This document shows, piece by piece, positions 34,481-43,729 of a stretch of 64,000 bases of DNA; the first letter of the stretch is position 1, and each line of letters opens with the position of its first letter. The translations under genes were made by a program, and so were the position numbers. A model generated the notes under the pieces. The model had not been told where the DNA came from. It made no database searches and worked only from the letters and a program-made list of their open reading frames with translations. This DNA comes from Notospermus geniculatus (Eukaryota; Nemertea; Pilidiophora; Heteronemertea; Lineidae), in the NCBI GenBank assembly GCA_002633025.1, contig NMRB01000166.1:133371-197370 (forward strand), given 5' to 3'.

Positions 34481-35154
34481 ATAAGCAGGCATGAACTGAG
34501 ACTTGCTTCATGTTGCTCAGTTGACAATATGGCAAGTTATCTCAAAATATCAAATTTGTGATATTGACATCGCCATGACCACATCATCTCAGATCAAAAG
34601 TAACCAGTCCATTCGATTCCTAGGGTATGAAAACCTAAGGGTAGAACTTGTTTCTGTTGCTCTACATGTAGGTGTTAACGGAGCTGAGTTATGACATCAG
34701 ATAAAAGTGTGACAGACAAAATATCAAGTCTGATATGTTGATTACATCATGATGGAGGCATCGGATGTTGAAAATGATTAGCTCATTGGATTGCCCAGGT
34801 TGACAAACCTATAGGGGTAGGATGTGTTACCAGAGCTGTAGCTGTTGAAGGAGATAAGATATGAAGGCGTGACAGACGGACACACACACAGACAGATACA
34901 CAGACAGACACCATGACCAAAAACAATATGGTTCCAGATTTTAGTGACCGCGGGAACCATAACTATGGTAAAATCCGCTTTAGAGAAGTTGGGACACACT
35001 CGAGACACAATGTAAAGTTTCCAGTACAATTGTCATACATGTACCTAGGGTACTGTATGAACATAGCATTTTATAGTTTTATACATCATAAGAAAATTGT
35101 CTTGTATCAAATTTTTAAGCCTCCTCAAAATTTCAGTTGTTGGGGTGATTTTCA
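34481..35154. other. No gene seen
   Basis: Non-coding; an ACACACAGACAGA simple repeat lies at about 34875-34912. Confidence 0.4.
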
Positions 35155-35619
35155 CTATAGCCGTGGTTACACCTATCCAAAATCCCCCTGCTTTTTGAGA
35201 CACGGGGTTTTTCCGAACCAGAAAAAACACGGCGTTGACACGGCGAGCGGTTATACTACATGTACTAAAATGCGATTGGTAATGAGTTCCATATCCCGGC
35301 GAAAGGGACCTGCATCTAGGCAACTCTCCATCATCAAGAGGCTGCTGGAGGCGTGAAATAGCCTAAACGGATGCGCATGACTCATCAGTTTGCATCGCTG
35401 TCTGTCAGGGTGCGCGGAACTAGAAATGGGCATGGGGATTTTGCGGTTACACTACATAAAATCTCCGTGCTTAAAATAGCCCCGGCGTTGCCCCTTCGAG
35501 ATCGCTGGGGCTAATAAGCACGGGGATTTCAGGTCTATTTAGACTCGGCGATTTACAGGTGTAATCGCAAAACCCCCCGGGGAAAGCACGGGGATTTATG
35601 TAGAGTAACCACAGCTATT
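35155..35619. mobile_element. TIR element
   Basis: ATAGCCGTGGTTACACCTA at the left is matched by GAGTAACCACAGCTAT at the right, and AAAATCCCCCTGC is mirrored near the right end. The interior has several GGGGATTT/AAATCCCC words and no transposase. Confidence 0.55.
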
Positions 35620-36042
35620 ATTTTCCCGAAATTGTAGTCATGGTATTAGTGCAATTTTTGGATGTTTTTAGAATTTAAGTTACATCGTCATCGTCATCCG
35701 TTAAGCCTAGGTCACACATCCACCGGTCCCTGTACGATTTTCCCTAACCGGCGGCTTGCCGTGGATTTTAGAGACCGTACGGGCCCATTACGATTTTCAT
35801 GTCTACGGTGTGTGTGGTCACATTCTACGGCGCCCGGCGGTGCCCTGTGAAACTTGGTGGAGAGTAATCACAAGACACCCCTCAACAAACCGTAAAGGTG
35901 CCGCCACAGATGCCGTGCGGTAAGCTTCCGAGCTCTGCCCGATGAACAGATGCGCCGCAAGGCGCCAGGCTGGGGCCCGACCGGGGTATGGCGACCGGCC
36001 GGGTGCCAGGACCGCAAGGCGCGCGTCAATCTTTTTTCAAGA

Positions 36043-36521
36043 GAGGTGAAATTAAGCTTCACAAAGCCAAATCCTATATTTACGAATGCTGAAAGTAAGT
36101 TTCATGACCGGATATGAGATTTACGCGAGAAAATACAGGTTTGGAGAGAGAAAATATAGGTTTCGGCAACCAAAACTAGGTTTCGGTAACCGAATCCTAT
36201 ATTCAGAGGCAGATATTGGCCAAGTGTGAAAAACCTGGTTTCAGCCAGGCCTTACCTATATTTTCTTTGCTAAAGAAGATCTGGAATGCCAAATAGGGGT
36301 TTAAGAGGTGAAATTAAGCTTCACAAAGCTGAATCCTATATTTACGAATGCTGAAAGTAAGTTTCATGACCGGATATGAGATTTACGCGAGAAAATACAG
36401 GTTTGGAGAGAGAAAATATAGGTTTCGGCAACCGAAACTAGGTTTCGGTAACCGAATCCTATATTCAGAGGCTGATATTGGCCAAGTGAGAAAAACTTGG
36501 TTTCAGCCAGGCCTTGCCTAT
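36043..36521. repeat. Tandem 262-base repeat, second unit interrupted by an LTR
   Basis: The unit starting GAGGTGAAATTAAGCTTCAC occurs at 36043 and again at 36305 with few differences. The second unit stops at GGCCTTGCCTAT, exactly where LTR 1 begins; the first unit continues ATTTTCTTTGC. This marks a clean retrotransposon insertion junction. Confidence 0.85.
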
Positions 36522-36932
36522 TGTGGTAAAAACGGGGCCCGTGTCGTTACTGCATGCCGCGCTGTACGAGGCTCCGGTGCCGCCGGTGGTGCACCGACCA
36601 ATCAGGAGGCGCGCCGCAGTGACGTCACCGGCCTCGGTGGATAAAAACCCCTGCCAGCTTTTGGAGCGAGGGAATTGGACACACTTGAGTATTTGGAGAG
36701 CATATTGAGACAACCTTCCGCGTTTTAACATCCGTATTTTACCCGTATTTGGTTCGGTCTGCGTCTACCGACGCCGGACCCTTTAGGCCCAGCTTAGGTC
36801 TAGATCGTGCTAGAGTTTGGCACGCCCCGTCTTAGTGGGGCGTCCCTTGCGGTGAAATACGCCTCCCCCGGGCGTAATTCTCGGCCACACTCGGGGCTGC
36901 TAGCCCGGGGCTCGAGGCCTTATTTTACCACA
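36522..36932 (+). repeat. LTR 1 (5' LTR), 411 bases
   Basis: Begins TGTGGTAAAAACGGGG and ends TTTTACCACA, so the termini form a 10-base inverted repeat. It is followed at once by ATTGGCGCTGCG, a primer-site start. Nearly identical to LTR 3. Confidence 0.95.
36597..36650 (+). promoter_or_regulatory. LTR promoter module: CCAAT, CRE, TATA-like
   Basis: GACCAATCAGG, then the CRE palindrome TGACGTCA (36620-36627), then GGATAAAAACC (TATA-like, about 36639-36649). The same order and spacing occur in LTR 2 (CRE at 42279-42286) and LTR 3 although LTR 2 has diverged elsewhere, so this is probably the conserved promoter, responsive to CREB/ATF-type factors by inference. Confidence 0.6.
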
Positions 36933-36933
36933 A

Positions 36934-36952
36934 TTGGCGCTGCGAGCAAGTA
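36934..36952 (+). other. Candidate primer binding site, tRNA-Ser-like
   Basis: TGGCGCTGCGAGCAAG directly after the LTR resembles the complement of the 3' end of an animal tRNA-Ser of the UGA/AGA type, with two mismatches in 16 bases from memory. The equivalent site after LTR 2 (TGGCGTTGTCAGG) has diverged more. Confidence 0.45.
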
Positions 36953-37770
36953 GATTCGAACCCGCGCCAGTTAGTTTTCATTTATTTGCTGTACACCTTT
37001 TCCCATTTTCACAAAATTATTTCTGGCGTTTTCACCACGCCGTTTTTTTTTTTTGTGATGTTGAACTTTCGGCCTGATTTTCCACCATTTCTTTTGTCGC
37101 AGTGAGGGGGGAGTTAGGCCTAGGGGTATTTAATATTATTAGGATTTTGATTGGTGCATGTGTAGCACTAATTATTGACGGAGAGCCTGACATTCTATAG
37201 TATATGTCAATTTTCCTCTTCGTCTGGTTTTCTATGGTCGGACGAGTGACGACCATTTGTATTTTGATTAGGTGTCATTGGCATTTGATTCGGTGCCTGT
37301 GACTTTAGTTTAACACTGCGACGGAAGTTTATTGGTGGGGATATTTGGCCTGGTTTTTCACATCACATCTGTTTGACACTGGGATATTTTCCCAGTGCCA
37401 GCGGTTTTTCAACCCTTCCTACATTTTGATCCATTCGTGGCATATATACGCCACTAGTGCAGTCGATATACTTTATACACAGCACGCATGATTGTGCTGA
37501 ATCCTAAACACCCTTACTGAACCTTATTACCAGTGATTGTGTTACATTAAATCTATAGTTTCGGTCCGTTGGGCGGCGCGCCTATGTTACATCACTCGTA
37601 GCGTGCAACCTGTTTATCGGTTCGCGGGTTTAAATACAATACTATAAATCGCTTTGTTTGCGCAACTCGCTTTTGAATTTCGGAATAAAACCTTTGTGAT
37701 TGAAGTTTAGTTTGTGTTGGTTACTCGATTTTTCTTAAATAAAGTCCAAGGCACATGACAATCTTTTGTC
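36953..37770 (+). other. Untranslated leader of element 1
   Basis: About 820 bases between primer site and Gag-like start. The leader of element 2 shares words with it (GTGACGACC, TTGGTGCCTGTGACT, AGCACGCATGATTGTGCT), which may include packaging signals. No reading frame of note. Confidence 0.55.
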
Positions 37771-40728
37771 ATGTCCGTCATAGGACCCCACCATAAAGTT
37801 CAGGTTAATGTGGCGAGTGAGGAGGAGCTAGCGACTCTTCCCGGAATTGGGACAAAGAGGGTGCAGGATATTTGCGCTCTTAGGGAGGCCACTTGTCATT
37901 TAAGATCATACTCCGATCTTGCCTGCTTACCCTCTCATGTTGTGGACCGCTTGCGGGAGGAGTCGTGGCTTAGCTTCTCCGCGCCACATTCCGATTCTCC
38001 CAAGATTGAGACTTCATTTATAAATGAAAATCCCTCGTTGGCGTGGGACAGCATGGAGCGCCACCCTCATGAACAATCGATTTCCCGGACGCGGCCGGAG
38101 GTGAGTCGGCATCAGGTGTCTCAGCGGAAGCAAAGGAGAGGAGAAAAGGGCGATCAAATGCCCAAATCATACTCCTACACTTCCCGACAGGCGCTTCCCG
38201 CTGGCCTGAGAGCCGACATACTATCCCAGTACCGCTCGGAACCGTCCGGTCGGCCTCGGAGGGTGCTCCCCGCAATTCCCACTGCAGCGGGGGAAAAGCT
38301 GAAACCACGTTCGGAACCGACGCGTCGAGCCGCGGACGCGTCATTTGTTCCCCACGCGGTAAATTCTACACCAGCGCTGAAAGTTGAGGGGGAGAAGGTT
38401 GGCTCCAAATCGCGGTCGACTCTGGAAGTTGACGCGGTGGAAGCCCTCCCCCTCGACTTAAATGGGAATTATCAGCATGCGCCGTCGACTCTAGAAGTTG
38501 ACGCGTATGTTGAAACCTGCCAATCAGCGTTGGATTCAATGTCAGAAGTTGACCCGTCGGTTAGGCCTTGTGTAAAGTCGGGGATTGGCCCCGCAACGGT
38601 AGTTGCGCCACAGGTTGCCGCCCCGGGGAGTGTAACATCTGCGCCCGTGACGCAGCCGTCAGTAAAAGATGGCGCGTCAGTTCCTCAGAGTGTCTCGTCA
38701 CCGTTTTTTAAAACGGATACTAGGCCTAAAGTTAAGGGCTTTACTCTCGCAGGCTCTGATTTACCTCGTATTGATGATCAATATGTTAATGACTTAAGAC
38801 ATGATGTGTCCTTATTAGCACCGGGCGGAGTTTATAGTCGTGGGGAGAGACGCTCTGCCTCTATCCCACCTCCGCCTGGGTTTACGGTCCTGGATCGCGG
38901 TAGATTCTCTGCTCATGGATTGGATTTGACTCCTACCTCGAAATGGGCTGTTCCAAATTATGGCACGTCTACCGAGATCCCGGTTTCAGTGAGTCGCCCC
39001 CCAATGCATCCCTTATTTTTAGGACCATTTGGTGTTCCACTTGATTCCATTTCCTCTGAGGTGTTGCCGGTGGATACTTTAGCCCCTGATCCTATGGTTC
39101 CCCCTTTCTTAGGTGAACAAGGTACATTTGGCGTTCCACTTGATTCCATTTCTTCTGAGGTATTGCCGGTGGATACTTTAGCCCCTGACCCTATGGTTCC
39201 TCCTTTCTTAGGTGAACACGGTACCATTGTTGCGACCTCTCCATGTCCACCGTTTGGAAAGGACCCCTATTGTCCAAAGGACCTAGGCCCAGTTGAGGAC
39301 GAAAGTAGCCACTCATTTGTAGTCCCCAGTCTGAATAAAGTCGACCCCATTGAACCGTTTGGGAATCCCCCTGTACCTGTTTATGTCGATCACTTGGTAG
39401 TTGAGGCCCCGTCAGGGAGAGGCGTGGCCGGGGACCCGCGACAGTTCATTGCCGACAGGGGGCGCCCCCCGGACTGTTTCGTTCCTGCCCGAGAACATGA
39501 GGCCGCGGCCTTAGAAGCCGCAGGGAGTTGCCTCCCAGATTTTGGCCATTATGTTGTTGGCCAGGAGCGTGCAGCTTCAGCCCTGAAGGCTAGTTGGGGG
39601 CGTTCCCCAGTTGTCGGACGTGACGGTCCGGTTCGGGAGCATACGGCCGAGACCCCTGTTGATGGCGGGGAGTGGTCCCCGAGTTTCGGCCGTGGTGTTC
39701 CCGATCGGAGGCATATGATGCTGGGGCCTGCGGCCAGTAAGCGGCGCCCCCCATGTCTTGATCAGGATGTGCCGGCCCTCAATGCCGGCCGGGGACGCCC
39801 TCCGGATCGCGATCGTGACCGGTTTGCTCGGGGACGTGCGGCATCGGCTCCTGACGCCGGTGGCGGGCGGCCCCCGGGTCTCGGCCGCGGACGTGTGACG
39901 TCGGCTTACGGCGCCAGAGGGAGGCCCCCGGAGACTCGCGGTCAAGCTCGGGGACGTGCGGCATCGGCTCCAGATGCCGATGGCGGGCGGCCCCCGGGTC
40001 TCGGCCGCGGACGTGTGACGTCGGCTTACGGCGCCAGAGGGAGGCCCCCGGAGACTCGCGGTCATGATATTTCTGGCCGGGGCCATGCATCTTGGCTCCG
40101 TGGCATGGATGCCGGGCGCCCCCCTGATGGTACCCCTCAACGGAGGTGTGCGGATGCCGGTGGGAAAAACTCGGTATCAGGTTTTGATTATGGTGTCCAC
40201 ACCCATAGGCCCACTGAATTGACCCGTGGAGTCGATAGTGGGCGCCCACCTGAATTTGGTCCTGGTATCCCTGAATATGGCCAGGTAAATTCGGCCTTTG
40301 ATGTCGACAGAGGGCGCCCCCCAGGTTCTGGTGGTAACGTTTCTGGTCTTAGGCCCAAGTATTTCATCCCAGGTACCCATAGCGGGCGGCCTCCGGATCT
40401 TGATTATGTTACTGCTGGTGATGCGCACCCAGATTCTGACCCTGATTTTCAGGAGTTTGCTTTTGATCCAAATAGGGGTCGCCCTCCGGATCTGGGTCGT
40501 GGAAAAGTAGGGTTTGCCCTTAACATCAGTAGAGAACACCCCTCTGATGTTAATTATGATACCCCTGGTCTAGGGCGTACACAGTTAGCCTCGGATACTG
40601 CTAGACGGCGCCCCTTGGAGTCTGATTACAGGTTTCTTGATAGAAGGCGTGCAGCGTCGGCTCCACCACCTGCCGACACTGTTAAACTTTCTGCCAACAA
40701 ATCTGTAAAATCGACCGTGAAATTCTGA
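37771..40728 (+). CDS. Gag-like protein of element 1: helix-hairpin-helix plus GRPPD repeats
   Basis: 985 codons, intact, from ATG at 37771 (after TTTTGTC) to TGA. Residues about 10-62 are a ComEA-type helix-hairpin-helix (NVASEEELATLPGIGTKRVQ, then SYSDLACLP), normally a non-specific DNA-binding fold. Then comes a low-complexity region with LEVDAVE/LPLDLNGNY repeats and a 33-residue tandem duplication (FGVPLDSISSEVLPVDTLAP, two copies at 39026-39227). The last 400 residues hold roughly twenty degenerate repeats built on RGRPPD, rich in Arg, Gly, Pro and Asp. No capsid fold or CCHC knuckle can be seen. The position between primer site and pol implies Gag. The basic repeat region may replace a nucleocapsid; this is inference. 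Confidence 0.8.
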   Translation: MSVIGPHHKVQVNVASEEELATLPGIGTKRVQDICALREATCHLRSYSDLACLPSHVVDRLREESWLSFSAPHSDSPKIETSFINENPSLAWDSMERHPHEQSISRTRPEVSRHQVSQRKQRRGEKGDQMPKSYSYTSRQALPAGLRADILSQYRSEPSGRPRRVLPAIPTAAGEKLKPRSEPTRRAADASFVPHAVNSTPALKVEGEKVGSKSRSTLEVDAVEALPLDLNGNYQHAPSTLEVDAYVETCQSALDSMSEVDPSVRPCVKSGIGPATVVAPQVAAPGSVTSAPVTQPSVKDGASVPQSVSSPFFKTDTRPKVKGFTLAGSDLPRIDDQYVNDLRHDVSLLAPGGVYSRGERRSASIPPPPGFTVLDRGRFSAHGLDLTPTSKWAVPNYGTSTEIPVSVSRPPMHPLFLGPFGVPLDSISSEVLPVDTLAPDPMVPPFLGEQGTFGVPLDSISSEVLPVDTLAPDPMVPPFLGEHGTIVATSPCPPFGKDPYCPKDLGPVEDESSHSFVVPSLNKVDPIEPFGNPPVPVYVDHLVVEAPSGRGVAGDPRQFIADRGRPPDCFVPAREHEAAALEAAGSCLPDFGHYVVGQERAASALKASWGRSPVVGRDGPVREHTAETPVDGGEWSPSFGRGVPDRRHMMLGPAASKRRPPCLDQDVPALNAGRGRPPDRDRDRFARGRAASAPDAGGGRPPGLGRGRVTSAYGARGRPPETRGQARGRAASAPDADGGRPPGLGRGRVTSAYGARGRPPETRGHDISGRGHASWLRGMDAGRPPDGTPQRRCADAGGKNSVSGFDYGVHTHRPTELTRGVDSGRPPEFGPGIPEYGQVNSAFDVDRGRPPGSGGNVSGLRPKYFIPGTHSGRPPDLDYVTAGDAHPDSDPDFQEFAFDPNRGRPPDLGRGKVGFALNISREHPSDVNYDTPGLGRTQLASDTARRRPLESDYRFLDRRRAASAPPPADTVKLSANKSVKSTVKF
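37798..37956 (+). other. ComEA-like helix-hairpin-helix motif in Gag
   Basis: VNVASEEELATLPGIGTKRV has the N-x-A-S-x-E-E-L-x-x-L-P-G-I-G hallmark of ComEA/T2SK-type helix-hairpin-helix domains, followed by the second hairpin (SYSDLACLPSHVVDRLRE). The related copy at about 43757-43915 keeps NVASKEELATLPGTGAKRAG, changing I to T in the hairpin. Confidence 0.75.
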
Positions 40729-40729
40729 A

Positions 40730-40920
40730 ATTAGGAGCAAATCAATGAAATTCACCTCAGATTTCAATGTTTCTAGCACAGTGCGCCCCCTCTTTTCCGA
40801 AATTGTGGATCTCCCTGGAATGAGCAAGCCGGTCGGTTTTCGTCGTATCAATGGCCTCCGCGGGCCTGAAGGCTTCAGCAGTGTAAAGTTAATTGCATTG
40901 TAGATCCTGACATTCGTAGC
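40730..40920 (+). pseudogene. Post-Gag coding remnant, possibly the start of the macrodomain frame
   Basis: Downstream of the Gag stop a frame from the ATG at 40745 reads MKFTSDFNVSSTVRPLF and later PVGFRRINGLRGPEGFSSVK, then LIAL and a stop. One base later in frame the text continues IVDPDIRS, which could be the first strand and loop that precede VNATN in a macrodomain. Sequence after about 40920 no longer looks coding. Tentative. Confidence 0.35.
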
Positions 40921-41287
40921 TAGCGAAGTAGAAGATAACACTTAAGAAAAGAGGACATCGTCGACTTAAACGCTGAAACTCATTGGTAAATGCGTCTTCA
41001 TGTATATATGTCCTGGGCTGAAGAAAATGAATTGTAAAGACTGCTCTCATCTCGACGTGTCCAAGATTCAGTATGATGCAAGTAATCAATAGTCCTACAC
41101 CATTGATTTCCTTGGAGAAACACGAATATTGTATATGTAAAAAGTCATCAATATCGAACGAAGGGCTATTCACATTGATCCAGTTCGAATAGCATAGCCG
41201 AGTAGGCCTACTAAGAATCTAAATTAGATCCGGTGAAGGGTAAACGAGTGTACCCGTCATCGACCGTCCGCCGGGTCCGGGACTCTC

Positions 41288-41408
41288 AGGGCCGTATGCA
41301 CGGGTCACACTTTCATTAAAGTCTGACTTTTCGTAATGCTTCAAGCATAGAGAAAGTCTAACTTAAGCTATACTTTAGGCTAAAGTGCGATCCGTGAATA
41401 CGGCCCTT
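41288..41408. mobile_element. Small TIR element
   Basis: AGGGCCGTATGCACGGGTCA at the left is matched inverted by TCCGTGAATACGGCCCTT at the right; AAAGTCTGACTTT and AAAGTCTAACTTAAG are internal inverted words. Confidence 0.6.
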
Positions 41409-41738
41409 AGTAAAAATGTGGTGGTATAAACTATTGTTCGGCGGACAGATAATTGGGTCACGTGGTCACCATACTGAGCCATTATTTTCGTCCTTGATTT
41501 TTCCGCCGGCAAAAATTACGCCGTAAAGTGACCATTTGTATTCATTTTTGATGTTATGGTTTCTGTGGGTCATTTTCTCGTGTCCAGCAGATAATGAGCT
41601 GAGAACGTTAAGGGGAGACCTCTGGCTCAGATGAAAATCAAAGTACAGTGACCCAGGATAATAATTTTGATTGATATATATCAAGTTGTGGTAGGAGAAT
41701 TGGAAAAAAGTAACGGAAATCATGTAGTTCTTGAAATG

Positions 41739-41754
41739 GCCACTAGGGGGCGCT
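41739..41754 (+). promoter_or_regulatory. CTCF-like motif
   Basis: GCCACTAGGGGGCGCT matches the vertebrate CTCF core consensus as I know it. Such words also spread on repeats, so function is unproven. Confidence 0.35.
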
Positions 41755-42182
41755 CTGTACTGTGATTCACCGAAACGATCATATCTTCCAAGCTATAAGA
41801 GGAAACGACTTCCAACCACTTGCATCTTGAAGCTGAGCATTTTATTCATGTTTGCATGCATTTTCAAGCCAAAATATCCATCCACGGTAGTTTTTAGGCA
41901 TATTTTTTGTGCTTGGGGTGCCTAGACAGGGGCGGCGCAAGTAGTAAAAGTGTCCCCTAGTGCATCTGGAGTGAGTTATTGACCTGAGAATGCATGCAAA
42001 CATGCACCTTCATGTCATAAACCACCTGTCAAAGTTTCATTGAATTATTTTGAGAACTTTTTGCTCTAGAACTGTTTTTGTGGAAGAAAATATGCAAAAC
42101 GGACAATTGAGAAATTAGCTCCCGAACATTTCAACAGATGAAACTTCTAGTAAATGAGCTGGTGTGATGTTTTTTATGCCTG

Positions 42183-42513
42183 TGTGGTAAAAACGGGGCC
42201 TGTGTCGTTGCTGTCGTCGTGATGTACAGGACTCCAGCGTCGCCGAAGAGCACCGACCAATCAGGAGGAGCACCACAGTGACGTCACCGGCCTCGGAGGA
42301 TAAAAGCCCCTGCCAGCTCGACACACTTGACATTGGAATTGAACTTGGACAACTAGAGCGTTAGCGTATACCGTGTTTTATCCTCGTACATTCTGGACCG
42401 TGTGCTATCGTGTACTACCGTGTACTACCGTGTAGTAAAATACGCCTCACCCGGGCGCATAACTCTCGGCCACACTCGGGGCTAGCCCGGGCCAGAGGCC
42501 GAGTTTTACCACA
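42183..42513 (+). repeat. LTR 2, 331 bases, divergent
   Basis: Starts TGTGGTAAAAACGGGG and ends TTTTACCACA like LTR 1 and 3, but is about 80 bases shorter with many substitutions. It is followed by ATTGGCGTTGTC. It belongs to a related subfamily and cannot be the mate of LTR 3 by normal integration. Confidence 0.9.
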
Positions 42514-43729
42514 ATTGGCGTTGTCAGGTCGAACCTGCGCCGGTTTCTACATTCATGACATAGTAGGCCTATCTCTCCCACACCATTTTTCGTTGTGGGT
42601 GGGGAGAGAATATAGGATAGAATAGAATAGGATAGAAGGATAGAATATTTTCATAGGGCCTGGGTGCCATTGAGATTTTCGAACTCACGTCATCATTTTT
42701 GGCATTTCCACCACGCCGTTTTCGTGTGGTGTTGAATCTATAGGCCTAATCTCTTTTCACCATTTTTTCGTCGTAGTGAGGGTGGGAATTAGGGGTAATT
42801 ATTAGGATTCTGATTGGTGCGTGTATCTTAGGCACTAATTGTTGACGGGGAGTTTGACATTCTGTAGTGTATGTCGTTCTTCTCTTCGTCGTGATTTTCT
42901 GTGGTCGGAGTGACGACCGTTTGTATTTCGAGTTTAACTCGCGGTACAATTTATTTTAGATTTCATTGGGCACTTAATTTGGTGCCTGTGACTGTGTTAG
43001 GCTTAGCACTGCGACGAATAGCTATTGGTGGGGATTTTTCGCCTAATATTTGACGCCATATTTACGGTGTTGGGCACTGGGATATTTCCCTGGTGCCGGA
43101 ATTTCCTTGACGTTTTCAAGTTTTGGCCCACTCGTGACACACAGGCCACTAGTGTAGTCAATGTAGTATAGCTGGCTGGTTTATTAACCCAGAGTTTGTA
43201 CATAGCACGCATGATTGTGCTTAATCCTTAATACCCTTATTGAACCTTATCGCTAGTAGTTTTGGTAGATTAGATTTAGTTTCGGTCTGTTGAACGGCGC
43301 GCCTATATTACGTCACTCTCAGCGAGCAACCTGCTATCGGTTCGCGTGTTTAGTACAATACCGCGCAAGCCTTCCAGTGAAGTGAAAGAGAGGTGCTAGG
43401 TATAGATTTAGGGCTACGGTGTGTAGATGTGGGTGGTAGGCCTACCGGAAGATGAAGATGAAGCAGGTAGAAGGTTGATACATTGAAGCTGCGAAAGTTT
43501 GTGAAGATTTGCACTAAATAATGTGTTGCAGGAAGCAAATCGCATCTACAGAAAACAAGTGCCAAATTCTGAAGTGTTTAGTACAATACCGCATAAGCCT
43601 TCTAGTTTGGCCATTTATTAGACCGCCTTTGGATTTTGTAATAAAGTTTCATGATTTAAATCTAGTGTTGGCTTGTGTTGGTTCTTATATTACTGAAATA
43701 AAGTCCAAGGTTCATGACAACTTTTTGTC
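42514..43729 (+). other. Untranslated leader of element 2, with 228-base tandem duplication
   Basis: Shares leader words with element 1. A 33-base direct repeat (GTGTTTAGTACAATACCGC...) stands at 43346-43378 and 43574-43606 around about 195 bases absent from the element 1 leader. A GGATAGAATA simple repeat lies near 42610-42650. Confidence 0.55.

Larger units (their letters stand above)
40921..42182. other. Unrelated non-coding DNA between the two element halves
   Basis: No retroelement protein similarity. Holds a small TIR element (41288-41408) and a CTCF-like word (41739-41754). It looks like ordinary intergenic DNA, which is why the two element halves do not form a simple nest. Confidence 0.5.

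Noticed and set aside
39577-40140. 187-residue minus-strand frame
   Set aside because: Shadow of the GC-rich GRPPD repeat region on the opposite strand; no independent motif.
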